Assembly: GCA_020850715.1 (NCBI GenBank)
Contig: JADZED010000017.1
Location: 1-42,987, forward strand
Direction of reading: 5' to 3'
DNA length: 42,987 nt
Source: Acidobacteriota bacterium
GTDB taxonomy: Bacteria > Acidobacteriota > Vicinamibacteria > Vicinamibacterales > CAVVIG01
Shown: positions 1 to 11,024 of the stretch, in pieces
How positions within the stretch are numbered: position 1 is the stretch's first letter
How the letters are laid out: every line of letters starts with the position of its first letter
Notes under the pieces: generated by a model
Told to the model about the DNA's origin: nothing
The model's database searches: none
What the model saw: only the letters and a program-made list of their open reading frames with translations
Position numbers and translations under genes: made by a program

Positions 1-1414
<1,414 letters not shown>

Positions 1415-1418
<4 letters not shown>

Positions 1419-4400
1419 CGCCGTCCGCCCCTGGGGAGAGCGGCGCGCGCTCGAACCGCATCGCGCCGTGCGTCTCCGCGGCGGCTGCTCGCGGCGACGG
1501 CCTCGTTCGCGCTCTCCGGCGCGAGGAAATGAGCGGCCAGCGCGGCGACGGTGGGATGGTGATAGATGTCGGTGGTGGTGACCGGCCGGCCGAGCGCGTC
1601 GGCCAGCGCCGAGGCGATGCGCGCGACGTCGAGCGAGGTGCCGCCGAGATCGAAGACGTTCTCGTGCGCGCCGACCGAGGCGAGCGACAGCACGCGGCTC
1701 CAGATCTCGGCGACGGCCCGTTCGGCATCGGTCACCGCCGTCGTCGCGCCGTCGGCTGCCCTCTCGCCGTGCGGCTCTTCCGGCAGTTCGCGGCGATCCC
1801 GGATGTCGACAGGTACCGGCATGCCGAACCGGTCCACGACGGTCGGCGCCGCCGCGGCCAGCGCCGGCAGCCGCGAACCGGGAACGAACGCCGCCAGCCG
1901 GCGGACCGCGACATCGGGCGTGAGCAGGTGGCGCCGGATGTGCCGGTTGGTGTCATCGAGCCCGACCAGGAGCATCGCCTCGTCCAGCGTGAGGCCCGCG
2001 AGCAGCGAGCGCAGCGCCTGCGTCCTTTCAATCGAGTAGTACCCCCGCACCCGGATCGCTTCCGGCGGCTGGCGATCGCCGCTCATGCCGACGCGGTCCC
2101 AGCGGCTGAACGCGAAGCAGTAGCTGCGCAGGCCGCGCTGGCGCTGATGGCAGGAGAGCGCCTCGAGAAATGCATTGGCCGCCGCGTAGGCGCCGGCGCC
2201 ATAGGAGCCCGCGAGCCCGTTCACCGACGACAGCGACACGAAGAGCGATCCCGGGACCGGCTCGATCAGGCGGTGGAGCGCCCACGCGCCGATCGCCTTC
2301 GGACGCCACGCCTCCTCCAGCGAACGCGGGGTCTCGTCGACGAGCGGCCGTTCGCGGTAGCCGCCGGCGAGGTGGAACACGCCGTCGAGCGGCCCGGCGG
2401 CCTGCAGGCGGTCGATGGCCGCCGAGCGGCTCGCGGCGTCTCCCCAATCGGCCTGCAGATACTGCACGCGGCCGGGCAGCCGCCCGAGCTTCGCCAGCAG
2501 GTCGTTCAGCGCGGCGTCGTCGCAGGGCCGGCGTCCCGTCAGGATCACGCGGCCGTGAAAGCGGCTCAGCAGATGGGTCGAGATTTCGGTGCCGATGCCG
2601 CCGGTGCCGCCGCTGACGAGGTAGGTGCCGCCCGGGCGGATCGCGGGGTCCGGCCGCCGATCCTGCAGATCGACGCGGTCGATTCGCGCCACCCGCTGCT
2701 CTCCGTCGCGAATCGCGACTTCCCGCTCGTCGGTCGGGCACGCGCACGCGTGCGGGAGCAGCGCCATCGATGCCGTCGTCCCGTCGGCGTCCACGTGGCG
2801 GCACCTGAGCCAGCTCAGTTCGGCGGCGGCCGTCTTGAGCAGCGGCGACGCCATGCTCGACGCGGGAACGACCTCGTCGCCAGGGAGGACGCCGTACGCG
2901 CCGCGCGTCACGGCGACCAGCCGCAGCGGATCGTCGCCGGCGCGTCGCGCGGCAAGCGCCTGGACCAGCGCGAGCGTGCGCTGCGCCACGCGGCCGGCGT
3001 CGCGCTGCACCTCCTCGGCCGCGGGCGGCGCCGTCAGCGCGCCGCGATCGGCGCGACCGTGCACCTGCACGACGACCGCCGGCGCGATGGCCTCGCGCGC
3101 GAGCGATTCCAGCAGGCGCTCCACCTGTCCGCGATCCGCGTCGTCGAGCGCGTACTCGTCGGCGGCTGCGCGCATGAAACGGCTGCCGCCGCGAACGAGC
3201 ACGCATCGGCTGCCGTGCGCCGCCCATGCCGCTTGCAGCGCCCGGCCCACGCCGCTTCCGTCGTCGAACACGAGCGCCACCCCCGGCGCCTTCGACATCT
3301 CGGGTCGCTTGCGGACCCACACGCGGCGGTGGAACCAGTCCGGCTGGGTGTTGCCGTTGCGCAGCCGCAGGTCGAGCTGTCTGAGGGCCGGCGCGAACTC
3401 GCCGGCGACGAGCGCGGCCTTCAAGCGGCCCCGCTGAATCTTGCCGCTCGTCGTCTTCGGAAACGCGGCGCGCTCGATCGGCACCGTCACCGCCGGCGCC
3501 AGACCGATGCGCGCGGCCAGCTCGCGCCGGATCGCCGCCGCCACGTCGGCGGCATCCGCGGACGCAGCGGGATCCAGGGCAAAGAAGATCGCCAGCGCCT
3601 CGCTGCCGGTCGCGGCGTCGGGCACGCCCGCGGAGCCGACCGAGGCGGCGTCGACGCCAGGAACGTCGCGGACGATGTCCTCGATGTCGTAGCAGTAGTA
3701 GTTCGCGCCGTTGATCGTGATGAGCTCCTTCTCGCGCCCCGTGATCGTCAACCCTCCATCGTGCAGGAACCCGAGATCCCCGGTGTTCAGCCAGCCGTCG
3801 CCGAGCAGCGTCTCGCGGTCGGCTTCGTCGTTGCCAAGATAGCCGGGCGTCGTCACCGGCCCCTTCACCTGCACGCGGCCGATCGCCCTCTCGGACAGCA
3901 CGCCGCCGGCGCGGCTGGCGATGCGGATGGCAACGCCCGGCGCGGGGCGGCCGCATCGCACGAGGCTCACCGCCGGCTCGCCCGGAACGGCGGTGCGCAC
4001 GGTGCCCGCGAGCGACGATTTCGCCAGCGTCTGAACGCTGCGCTCGAGATCGAACGGCGACTCGTAGGCCACCGCCGTGCACGTCTCGGCCATGCCGAAC
4101 ACCGGCTGCATCGCCGACGCCTGGACGCCGAACGGCGCCACCCGCTCCAGGAACGCCCGTACGACCGGCGCCGTCACCTGTTCGCCGCCGTTGATGAAGG
4201 CCTTCACGCAGGAGAGATCCCAGTGCCGATCTCCCGACGCGGCGAGCGCGTCGGCGACGAGCTTGTAGCCGAAGTTCGGAGACCAGGTGTGCGTGACGCG
4301 GTACCGGGCGAGCAGATCGAGCCAGCGAAGCGGGGCGCCGATCACCGAAGCGCCGGCGACGTGAACCTGCCGGCACCCGACGCAGGTGTCGGCGACGTGG

Positions 4401-5587
4401 CACATCAGCAGCGGCGCCACGTGATCCATCGGCAGCCAGTTCAACGTCACGTCCGCCGCGGAATATCCGGTGCGCTGCTGCCGGCCCTGCACGTGGGCGA
4501 CGACGCCGCGGTGCGTGATCTGGATGCACTTGGGCACGCCCGTGCTGCCCGACGAGAGCTGGTAGAACGCCACCTCGTCGGGCCGGCTCGCGTGAGGTTC
4601 GGCGATCGCCGTGCCTGCCAGCGCCTGCGCCGTCAGGATGCGGAGGCGGCGCATGCCCAGCGCGTCGCGCGACGCCGACAACGCGGCGGCCGCCGTCCGG
4701 TCCGCGATAACTGGCGGCTCGCCCACGAGCGTCCAGGCATGGCGCAGCTTCTGGACGACGGCGTTCTGCCCGTCGTACGACGCGGGAACGGCGACAGTCA
4801 TGGGGCGGATGCCGCCGATCACGCACGCCCAGAAGACGGGAAAGAACTCCGCCAGATCGTCGATCTGCAGGATCGCCGCGTCGCCCGGGCCGAGGCCGGC
4901 CGCGCGCAACCCGGCCAGCAGCCGCCGCGCATCGGTCAACAGCGACGCATACGTGAGGGTCGCAGCGGCGCCGTCGTCCGCCTGCGGCAGGACGATCAGC
5001 TGGTCTCCGTGCCGCTGGGCGGTCCGGATGAGCGCCTCGGTCAGCGTGAGCGGCGCGTCGGCCGGCAGCCGGAGCGATTCGCCCGCCGCCTCGGCAGGCA
5101 CCGCCGCGGGCTCCCCCTCCCGTCGCGGCGCCTCGATGCCCTCGGTCGTCTCCTCGGGGACGCGATCGGCCTCGGCGCCGGGCGCCAGATCGGATACGTG
5201 GAGGAGCCGCTCGCGCGGCCGATCGAGAATGCGGACGACGGCGTCGTCGATGCCCAGCCTGCGCAGCGCATCGCCGCATCGGTCCACCAGATCGGCGTCG
5301 ATCGGCCCGAACGATCTCAGCCGATCGTCGTCGATGCGGCCGTCGTCGGTGAGCGGCAGATTGGCGAGCAGGATGTACTCGACTGGCGTGTCGTCCGGCG
5401 CCTGCGGCCGCACGGCGTCTGCCAGCATCGCCTCCGAGAGCGACGCGCCATGCCGCGGCACGACATAGGCCACGACGGCGCGGCCGGGCCCCCGCTCCAG
5501 GACGCGGCATTCGGCCACGGCCGGGTGGCCGCGCAGCAGGCCGGCGATTCGACGCAGGCCTTCCCCCGTCGCGGCGCCGGCGTTCAC
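1415..5587 (-). CDS. Acyl-AMP ligase - ketoreductase - ACP multidomain protein (PKS/NRPS loading module)
   Basis: This 1390-aa megasynthase runs in the order: residues about 5-95, a detached adenylation C-terminal subdomain; about 165-720, an AMP-binding ligase (LSSGSTGVPK near 342, NTGDLGF and GREKELI near 600-620, SGKIQR near 715); about 735-980, the structural half of a ketoreductase; about 984-1190, the catalytic KR (SGGTGGIG, then Ser-Tyr-Asn in SLSSVNG and GAYAAANAF); about 1285-1355, an ACP with Ser1318 in GGTSLD for phosphopantetheine. The leading subdomain has DGRID where adenylation domains have NGKVD, so it lacks the catalytic Lys and is probably a relic. Start chosen at GTG 5587, whose GTGA overlaps the sulfotransferase stop. 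It likely activates a carboxylic acid, loads it on the ACP and reduces a keto group before handing it to the next KS; the substrate is unknown. An alpha-keto acid reduced to a hydroxy acid is one possibility. Confidence 0.93.
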
Positions 5588-6582
5588 GCGCCCCGCCCCA
5601 CGCCGCCGCCGTCCAGCCAGTGATCGAGCGGTCGGCCAATCAGACCGGACGTTCGCTCGATATCCTGACGGTAACCCGCCATCAGGCGCGCTCTGGTCTC
5701 CGGCGCGAACCGGCGAGGGCGCCACGCGCCGAGCCTGGCGTTGAGCAGGAACAGCTTCCGGCGAAGCGCCGTGCGACGATCGTTCTTCACGACCGCGTGC
5801 ATCGGGTGTCTCGACCAGACGCGGCCCAGCCGGTACTGGACGCCCACCGACAGCGGAAACTGGCTTTCGTTGTAGTAGCGCTCCGTGTGCGGCCGGAATC
5901 CGGCGTCGACGCCCAGGAACCGGTACACCTCCTGGCACGTGGTGACCGGATCGCGGTAGAGGTCGTCGCACAGCAGCACGTGCACCTGCGCCCGCGGGAA
6001 CTCGGCCAGGTACCGGGCGACCTGTCCGGCGTAGAGGCCGGTCGTGAAGTAGAGATAGGCGTAGTACCAGAAGGCGTTCTCCGCCCGGAAGCGCACGTCC
6101 TTGCGCCGCGCCTCTTCAGCCTCCAGCGCCCGCTCGAAGGTCGGAATCCATTCGACGCCGAGCAGGCACAGATACCGGTACAGCGAGTACGCGCGATCCG
6201 CGGGATTCCGCAGGACGATGACGATACGCGCGCCGGGGTAGGCGCGGCGCAGCCGCCCTGGCGACTCGGGGGCGACGAGATAGGCGGTCGACGCCTCGCC
6301 GACCGCGCGCTCGGCCTTCGCAGGCGCGAAGAGCTTCAGATAGGCGTCGAGCGTGTCGTAGGGGGCGGCCCATCGCGGTTTCAGGTCGCAGTAGTAGGAC
6401 GGCTCCTTCGCGCTCATGTCGCCGCCGGGAAGGAACACGTCGGGATGCGCCGCCAGATACTGCCAGAGCGACGTGGTGCCGGATCTCGAGGCGCCCACGA
6501 CGAAGAAGTTCGGCGTCCGCACGTCGCGCCCGGTTTCCATCACGGCGCCTGCGGCTGGCGAATCAGGCGCCGGCCTGGGCAT
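5584..6582 (-). CDS. PAPS-dependent sulfotransferase of the natural-product operon
   Basis: This 332-aa cytosolic sulfotransferase has the 5'-phosphosulfate loop [14 protein letters not shown] near residues 22-36 and the 3'-phosphate motif [16 protein letters not shown] about 105 residues later, so PAPS binding is well supported. It lies between the MbtH gene (20-bp overlap with this start) and the ligase-KR-ACP gene (GTGA overlap), so it very likely sulfates the PKS/NRPS product or an intermediate. Start uncertain: ATG 6582 has GGATGGAG just upstream, while a second ATG at 6540 gives [13 protein letters not shown], closer to the usual family N-terminus, and would leave a short gap after the MbtH gene. 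The acceptor cannot be predicted. It is clearly distinct from the second sulfotransferase at 16120. Confidence 0.9.
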   Translation of the reverse strand: MPRPAPDSPAAGAVMETGRDVRTPNFFVVGASRSGTTSLWQYLAAHPDVFLPGGDMSAKEPSYYCDLKPRWAAPYDTLDAYLKLFAPAKAERAVGEASTAYLVAPESPGRLRRAYPGARIVIVLRNPADRAYSLYRYLCLLGVEWIPTFERALEAEEARRKDVRFRAENAFWYYAYLYFTTGLYAGQVARYLAEFPRAQVHVLLCDDLYRDPVTTCQEVYRFLGVDAGFRPHTERYYNESQFPLSVGVQYRLGRVWSRHPMHAVVKNDRRTALRRKLFLLNARLGAWRPRRFAPETRARLMAGYRQDIERTSGLIGRPLDHWLDGGGVGRGA

Positions 6583-6790
6583 CGGCCTCCATCCGCTTGC
6601 GGAGGCTCAGCGGGCGCATGTCGGTCCAGACCTTCTCGATGTGATCGAGGCAGACGTCCTTCGGGCCCGAGGTGCCTTCATCCCGCCATCCGGCAGGCAT
6701 CGGCTTGTGCGCCGGCCAGATGGAGTACTGCTCTTCGTGGTTGACCACCACGCGGTAGATCGTCTCGTCCTGCTGGTCCTCTCGTTCCAT
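6563..6790 (-). CDS. MbtH-like protein (NRPS adenylation chaperone)
   Basis: This 75-aa protein carries the MbtH signature: [14 protein letters not shown] and [10 protein letters not shown], with the conserved Trp residues in place. MbtH-like proteins bind NRPS adenylation domains and are needed for their folding or activity. ATG 6790 was chosen over an upstream in-frame ATG at 6814 because AGGAG lies about six bases before it. No canonical amino-acid-activating NRPS module is visible in the window, so either one lies further along the operon beyond the left edge or this protein serves the atypical ligase at 1415-5587. The gene follows the phosphopantetheinyl transferase by 20 bp and is clearly co-transcribed. 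Confidence 0.95.
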   Translation of the reverse strand: MEREDQQDETIYRVVVNHEEQYSIWPAHKPMPAGWRDEGTSGPKDVCLDHIEKVWTDMRPLSLRKRMEADAQAGA

Positions 6791-6810
6791 GAGCTTCTCC
6801 TCGCATGCGA

Positions 6811-7560
6811 TCAATGCAGCCTGCGCCGCTCGACGCAGATCGCCGCCGCGTGTGCGGGCCCCGCATCGATTCCGGCCAGGTGCCAGCGCGCCGGCTCGCC
6901 CGGCCGGCCGTCGACGTGCAGCAGCTGCGCCTGCGCCCCTGGCGCCAGCGTCACCGCGAAGGTGTCGAGCGGATGCTGCAGCCCGTCACCCAGAGCCTTG
7001 ATATAGGCCTCCTTGCGGGTCCATCCGTCGTAGAACGCGCGCGTCCGCGCGGCCGGAGGCAGCGCCTCGAAGGCGCGCTGCTCGGCGGCCGAGAAGACGG
7101 CACGCGCGAGCCGATCGACGTCGTCGAGCGGGCGGATGCGCTCGAGATCGATGCCGACCGCGGCGCCGTTCGAGATCGCAAACAGCGCGAAGCCGCCCGC
7201 GTGCGAGACGTTGAAGTCGAGGTCGGCCGCGGCGGGCCACTTCAGACGCGGCTTGCCGAAGTCCCCGTGCGTCAGCTCGATCTCGCCCGGGCCTGCGTCG
7301 ACGCAGCTTGCCAGCACGCATCTGAGCAGGGCGCGGCAGGTGACGAACCGCTGGCGGTCGCGTTCGAAGCGAAACCGCCGGGCCCGGTCCCGCTCGTCGG
7401 GCGACAGCACGTGGTCGTACTCGCCGGCACGATCGATGTCGGCGGCCCAGATGTCGACGCTGAGCGGGTCCGCATCGCCGACCGCCATCCGCACGAGGTG
7501 CGTGAGCGGAAGGATCGCGTGCGCGGTCTCGCGGGTCCGGCCGGCAATGTCGTGGTCCAT
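6811..7560 (-). CDS. Sfp-type 4'-phosphopantetheinyl transferase
   Basis: This 249-aa protein has the two Sfp-family signatures: [11 protein letters not shown] (Mg/CoA-binding Asp and Glu) and, about 45 residues later, [15 protein letters not shown]. An NVSHAGGF motif precedes the first, as in Sfp/AcpT enzymes. It transfers phosphopantetheine from CoA to carrier-protein serines, and Ser1318 of the neighbouring ACP is the obvious target. Its ATG shares one base with the thioesterase stop (TGATG), so the two are translationally coupled. Length is normal for the Sfp subgroup (about 220-250 aa) rather than AcpS. Confidence 0.95.
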   Translation of the reverse strand: MDHDIAGRTRETAHAILPLTHLVRMAVGDADPLSVDIWAADIDRAGEYDHVLSPDERDRARRFRFERDRQRFVTCRALLRCVLASCVDAGPGEIELTHGDFGKPRLKWPAAADLDFNVSHAGGFALFAISNGAAVGIDLERIRPLDDVDRLARAVFSAAEQRAFEALPPAARTRAFYDGWTRKEAYIKALGDGLQHPLDTFAVTLAPGAQAQLLHVDGRPGEPARWHLAGIDAGPAHAAAICVERRRLH

Positions 7561-8345
7561 CAGAGTCCCGCCCGCTGCAGCTGGTCGAGCACGATGGAAA
7601 CGACCTGCTCGCGCGAGTCGTTCACGAAGAAATGGCCGCCCGCCAGAATATGGAGCGTGAAGGCCGCGCCGGTCTGCACGGCCCATGGCTCGAGCTCCGC
7701 CCGGCCGACATACACGTCCTCGGTGCCGCCCAGTGCCGCGATCGGGCAAGGGAGCGGGGCATCGGCGACGTACCTGAAGTCTTCGAACATGCGGTAGTCG
7801 GCCGTGAGACTCGGGAGCATCAGGTCGAGCAGCTCGCGGTTCCGAGACACCGCCTCGGGGATCCCGCCGTGTCGCGCATTGACCGCCGCGACGAACTCCT
7901 CCCGCGGCAGATCGGAGATTCTCGGGTGCCGGTTCGGAAGCTGGGGGGCGCGGTGGGCGGAGGCGAAGACGAGCGCGGGCGACAGGTTCCGGGTCCGGCG
8001 AAGATGGCGCGCGGTCTCGAAGGCGACCAGCGCGCCGAGGCTGTGTCCGAAGAAGGCGAACCGGCGATCCAGATGCGGCGCGAGCGCGTCGCAAAGCGGC
8101 GGCACGAGGGCGCCAAGGCTCGAGAGCGGCGCTTCGCTCCAGCGGCTCTCGCGTCCGGGCAGCTGGATGATGCCGAGCTCGACATCCGGTCCCACGAGCA
8201 CGGGCCAGCTTCGAAACATCGACGGCCCGTGTCCCGCGCTGGCAAAACAGAACAGCCGCAGCGACGACGTCGGATTCGGCCGCGGCCAGACGAGCCACTT
8301 GCTCCGTGCTCCCGCTGCCGTAAGGGTGCCTGAGTGCATCGACAT
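7560..8345 (-). CDS. Type II thioesterase (alpha/beta hydrolase)
   Basis: This 261-aa protein has the type II thioesterase layout: LRLFCFASAGHGPSMFRSW near the N-terminus, the nucleophile elbow FGHSLGALVAFE with Ser102, and the late His in LAGGHFFVND. Such enzymes release misprimed or stalled acyl groups from PKS/NRPS carrier proteins. It is the first gene of the leftward biosynthetic operon. ATG 8345 has GGAG about ten bases upstream; a second ATG two codons in is equally possible. The operon promoter should lie in 8346-8684, but I could not identify it. Confidence 0.92.
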   Translation of the reverse strand: MSMHSGTLTAAGARSKWLVWPRPNPTSSLRLFCFASAGHGPSMFRSWPVLVGPDVELGIIQLPGRESRWSEAPLSSLGALVPPLCDALAPHLDRRFAFFGHSLGALVAFETARHLRRTRNLSPALVFASAHRAPQLPNRHPRISDLPREEFVAAVNARHGGIPEAVSRNRELLDLMLPSLTADYRMFEDFRYVADAPLPCPIAALGGTEDVYVGRAELEPWAVQTGAAFTLHILAGGHFFVNDSREQVVSIVLDQLQRAGL

Positions 8346-8684
8346 GAAGACGGCTCCGATGGCAGCCGGACTTCAAGATGCAAGCCACGCGTGTGACGAG
8401 AGGCATGTCGCTGAGCGCACTGAGGTTGGAGCCTGTCCGAGGGTCCCGGCCTTCTTCGAAAACCCACCAGACGGCGACTTTGTTCTGCCTATCACTGCGG
8501 AGTCGGAAGCGGTCGCCGGGCGGTCCGCGTGCGCTCGTGCCCGGCCGCCGGGCGGAGACAAATGGTCCGATTGACAGAGACTTCCGACCGGCCGGGAGAG
8601 GCCCGGCTTCCAGCGTCCATGCCTCACAACCCTTCTGGATGTAGCGAGTTCCGGGCCCGGGCGTCCGCCTCTCACGCCGGGTAG
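8346..8684. other. Divergent intergenic region between the natural-product operon and the polysaccharide locus
   Basis: This 339-bp stretch separates the leftward thioesterase operon from the rightward beta-helix gene, so it should hold promoters for both. I see no convincing -35/-10 pair. There is a GCCGGG/CCCGGC hairpin at 8591-8607 with a 5-nt loop, which could be structural noise in GC-rich DNA. A weak -24/-12-like match (GG, 10-bp spacing, GC; TTGCT intact, but three upstream positions off consensus) sits at 8679-8694, so close to the proposed start that I do not trust it. No RNA gene or plausible short protein is seen. Confidence 0.5.
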
Positions 8685-9860
8685 GTGATTTGCTGGATTG
8701 GGCAAGGCGTGTCAGTCGTGCCCCCATCCACACCGGCCGTGCCCGAGCGGTCCGATCAGCACCGCCCCTTCGGCGCCGTCGTGCTGGCCGGATCTCACGG
8801 GTGGGCGGGCGCACACGCGCCGGTCCTCCCGCCGCGTCCGCTCGCGCAGGTCGCGCTGCGGCCATTGATCTCGTACGCACTCGACTGGATCAGCGAGGCC
8901 GGTGCGGCCGGCGCGACCATATGCGCGAATGGATCTTCGGGCCTGCTCCGTGGCGCGCTCGGTGACTGGTACGCGGGGCTCTCCCTCACCTACCAGCAGG
9001 ATCGCTGGCCGCGAGGATCGGCCGGCTGCGTCCGCGACGCCTCGGAGCAGATCGCCCACCGCCAGATCCTCGTCGTCGAAGGCACGCTGGTGCCGCAACT
9101 GGATCTGCGCGCACTCGTCGACGCCCATGCGGCCTCCGGTGCGGCGATGACCGTCGTCACCTCGGATGGCGGGCCTGCCCTTCCGCCTCGCGCCGCCGGG
9201 ATCTACGTCGTCGAACGCAGCGCTCTCGAGCGGATTCCGGCGCACGGCTATCACGACATCAAGGAGAACGTCATCCCCGCGCTGCACGCCGCCGGCCAGC
9301 GGGTGCTCGGCTATCGCCTGCGGGGGGAATGCCGCGCGGTTGCCACCCTCGATTCCTATCTCGACGTCAACTTCTGGCTGGTCGAGCGCCTGCAGTCGGC
9401 CGGCAATCTTCCCGCCGGGATCGAGCGCGTCCGCCCCGACGGGGTGATCGGGCATTCGAGCGCGATCGTCGATCCGGAGGCGCTCTGCGTCGGGCCGGTG
9501 CTGGTCGGGAAGCGCGCGCGCGTGCAGGCCGGCGCGACGATCGTCGGGCCGGCCGTCATCGGCGAGGGCAGCGACATCGAACCGGGCGCGCTCGTGTCGC
9601 GATCGGTGATCGGCCGATCGTGCGGCATCGGCAGCAACGCCGTCGTCCACGGCTGCATGGTCGGCGACGGCTCCAAGATCGAGGCCGGCGCGAATCTCTG
9701 CCATGCGCTGCGGCTTCCGAAACCGTCGCGCTGGCGCTGGCTGGCGCCCGCAATCGCCGCGCGGCGTCGCGCGCGGCGCCCGGATCGCCGCCGCGATTCC
9801 CCGGTCCCCGTGCCGATCGGTTCCGCCGCGTCGGTCGCGACCCGGCGGGCCGTCTCGTAG
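8685..9860 (+). CDS. Nucleotidyltransferase-like / left-handed beta-helix protein, catalytic loop degenerate
   Basis: This 391-aa protein has an N-terminal sugar-nucleotidyltransferase-like domain (about 25-240) and a left-handed beta-helix (about 255-335), seen as hexapeptide repeats such as IVGPAVIGEGSDIEPGALV. The family loop LAGGxGTRL is LAGSHGWAG here, with the Gly and Arg that contact the nucleotide phosphate missing, so ordinary pyrophosphorylase activity is doubtful. An arginine-rich tail follows the helix. The neighbouring sugar transferase (11025) has the same two-domain N-terminus, so both may descend from one scaffold and perhaps bind the same nucleotide sugar or form a complex. 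Start uncertain: GTG 8685 is the most upstream, with GTG at 8709, 8718 and 8739 as in-frame alternatives; no strong Shine-Dalgarno decides between them. Confidence 0.75.
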   Translation: MICWIGQGVSVVPPSTPAVPERSDQHRPFGAVVLAGSHGWAGAHAPVLPPRPLAQVALRPLISYALDWISEAGAAGATICANGSSGLLRGALGDWYAGLSLTYQQDRWPRGSAGCVRDASEQIAHRQILVVEGTLVPQLDLRALVDAHAASGAAMTVVTSDGGPALPPRAAGIYVVERSALERIPAHGYHDIKENVIPALHAAGQRVLGYRLRGECRAVATLDSYLDVNFWLVERLQSAGNLPAGIERVRPDGVIGHSSAIVDPEALCVGPVLVGKRARVQAGATIVGPAVIGEGSDIEPGALVSRSVIGRSCGIGSNAVVHGCMVGDGSKIEAGANLCHALRLPKPSRWRWLAPAIAARRRARRPDRRRDSPVPVPIGSAASVATRRAVS

Positions 9861-9881
9861 CGCTCCAGAAAGGGCGAGTGT

Positions 9882-10721
9882 ATGCGTCTGACCGATGCCG
9901 ACTGCAAGGCCTATGAAGAACGGGGCTACCTGCTGATTCCCGGCGCGTTCTCGAGCGCCGAGATCGAAGCGATGAAGCGCGAGCTGCCGGCGCTGCTGGC
10001 CGACGACAGCCCCAGGCGCGTGCTGGAAAAGGATCAGCAGACGGTCCGCGCCCTCCACGGGTGCCACGAGATCAACGAGGTGTTCGGGCGCCTGGCCCGC
10101 CATCCGCGCGTGGCCGGACCGGCACAGCAGATCCTCGGCAGCGAGGTCTACGTCCACCAGTTCAAGATCAACATCAAGGCGGCGTTTGCGGGCGATGTCT
10201 GGAAGTGGCATCAGGACTTCATCTTCTGGCTCAAACAGGACGGCATGCGCGAGCCGCGGGCGGTCAACGCCTTCGTCTTCCTCGACGATGTGACCGAGTT
10301 CAACGGGCCGCTGTTCATCGTGCCGGGAACCCATCGGCTCGGCGTGATTGACGTTCCCGACGGGAACCCGCCGGGCGCCCAGGACGCATGGCGCGCCAGC
10401 TTTGCCGCCGACCTGAAGTATTCGATCGCCAAGGACGCGCTGGCCGACCTGGTGAACCGGCACGGACTGGTCTCCCCGAAAGGACCGGCCGGCACGGTCA
10501 TGTTCACGCACTGCAACGTCGTGCACGGGTCGCCGCCGAACATGTCGCCGTTCGATCGGACGCTGGCCATCGTGACCTACAACAGCGTCGAGAACGCGCT
10601 GCTCCCTGTCGCCGATCCGCGCCCGGAGTTCCTGGTGTGCCGCGACGCGACGCCCCTCACGCTGGTCGCCGACGATGCGCTGCAGGACAGCGCGGCCGGG
10701 CGATCGCTGCAGGCGGTCTGA
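9882..10721 (+). CDS. Phytanoyl-CoA dioxygenase (PhyH) family Fe(II)/2-oxoglutarate oxygenase
   Basis: This 279-aa protein carries the PhyH facial triad: HxD in WKWHQDF, about 110 residues in, and the distal His in NVVHGSPPN, followed by an Arg (FDRTLAIVTYN) placed to hold 2-oxoglutarate. Typical PhyH enzymes hydroxylate small molecules such as ectoine, amino acids or lipid chains. The gene starts 21 bp after the beta-helix gene and is probably co-transcribed with it. It lies on the border between the natural-product operon and the polysaccharide operon, so its substrate could belong to either; the shared direction favours the polysaccharide side. The start MRLTDADCKAYEERGYLLIPG is typical of the family. 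Confidence 0.9.
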   Translation: MRLTDADCKAYEERGYLLIPGAFSSAEIEAMKRELPALLADDSPRRVLEKDQQTVRALHGCHEINEVFGRLARHPRVAGPAQQILGSEVYVHQFKINIKAAFAGDVWKWHQDFIFWLKQDGMREPRAVNAFVFLDDVTEFNGPLFIVPGTHRLGVIDVPDGNPPGAQDAWRASFAADLKYSIAKDALADLVNRHGLVSPKGPAGTVMFTHCNVVHGSPPNMSPFDRTLAIVTYNSVENALLPVADPRPEFLVCRDATPLTLVADDALQDSAAGRSLQAV

Positions 10722-11024
10722 CGGTTGTTGCCGGTGTCGATCTCGCGCGGGATCTTCGGCGGTTCGCTTCGAGCCTGAAGATTCTGCGCGGCGCGTCGAT
10801 CCCGGGGCAGAAGGACCGGGCGCAGTGAACAGAGGGACCGGGCACAGCGATCGGGCAACGAAGTCCCGCGTGTGACGCCGGCGGGCAGAGATTAGTCGCG
10901 GCCGGCGGCGACTCTTGTCCCGGTCCGAGGATCACTCCGTCGCCAAGCCTCGCCGTTTCAACGAGTTGAGCCACGCGACCTGCCGCGAGCGCTCCGGTGC
11001 CAGGTTTGCTCCACCAGGACGCGC
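10722..11024. other. Intergenic region before the main polysaccharide operon, with a direct repeat
   Basis: These 303 bp hold no plausible gene. A 16-bp imperfect direct repeat, GGACCGGGCgCAGtGA at 10813-10828 and GGACCGGGCaCAGcGA at 10835-10850, has copies spaced 22 bp apart (about two helical turns), as expected for a dimer or tandem protein site. A -24/-12-like match (CGGTGC, 5 bp, TTGCT) lies at 10995-11010, but its expected start point would be only about four bases before the GTG at 11025. I see no clear sigma-70 promoter. Confidence 0.5.
10813..10850. repeat. 16-bp imperfect direct repeat upstream of the polysaccharide operon
   Basis: Two copies matching at 14 of 16 positions (10813-10828 and 10835-10850) start 22 bp apart, between the PhyH gene and the sugar-transferase gene. 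The helical phasing suggests a regulator site, but GC-rich slippage would give the same picture. Confidence 0.4.

Noticed and set aside
1529..5623. A plus-strand open frame of more than 1300 codons opposite the ligase-KR-ACP gene
   Set aside because: Arg/His/Ala/Gln-rich with no domain signatures; a GC-rich shadow of the real minus-strand gene, whose motifs are unambiguous.
8591..8607. GCCGGG/CCCGGC hairpin as a terminator
   Set aside because: Six-bp arms with no T-run, in a divergent promoter region where no transcript needs ending.
8679..8694. Sigma-54-like match GGGTAG-N5-TTGCT before the beta-helix gene
   Set aside because: Three of the first six positions are off consensus and it overlaps the proposed start codon; about what chance allows in the intergenic DNA here.
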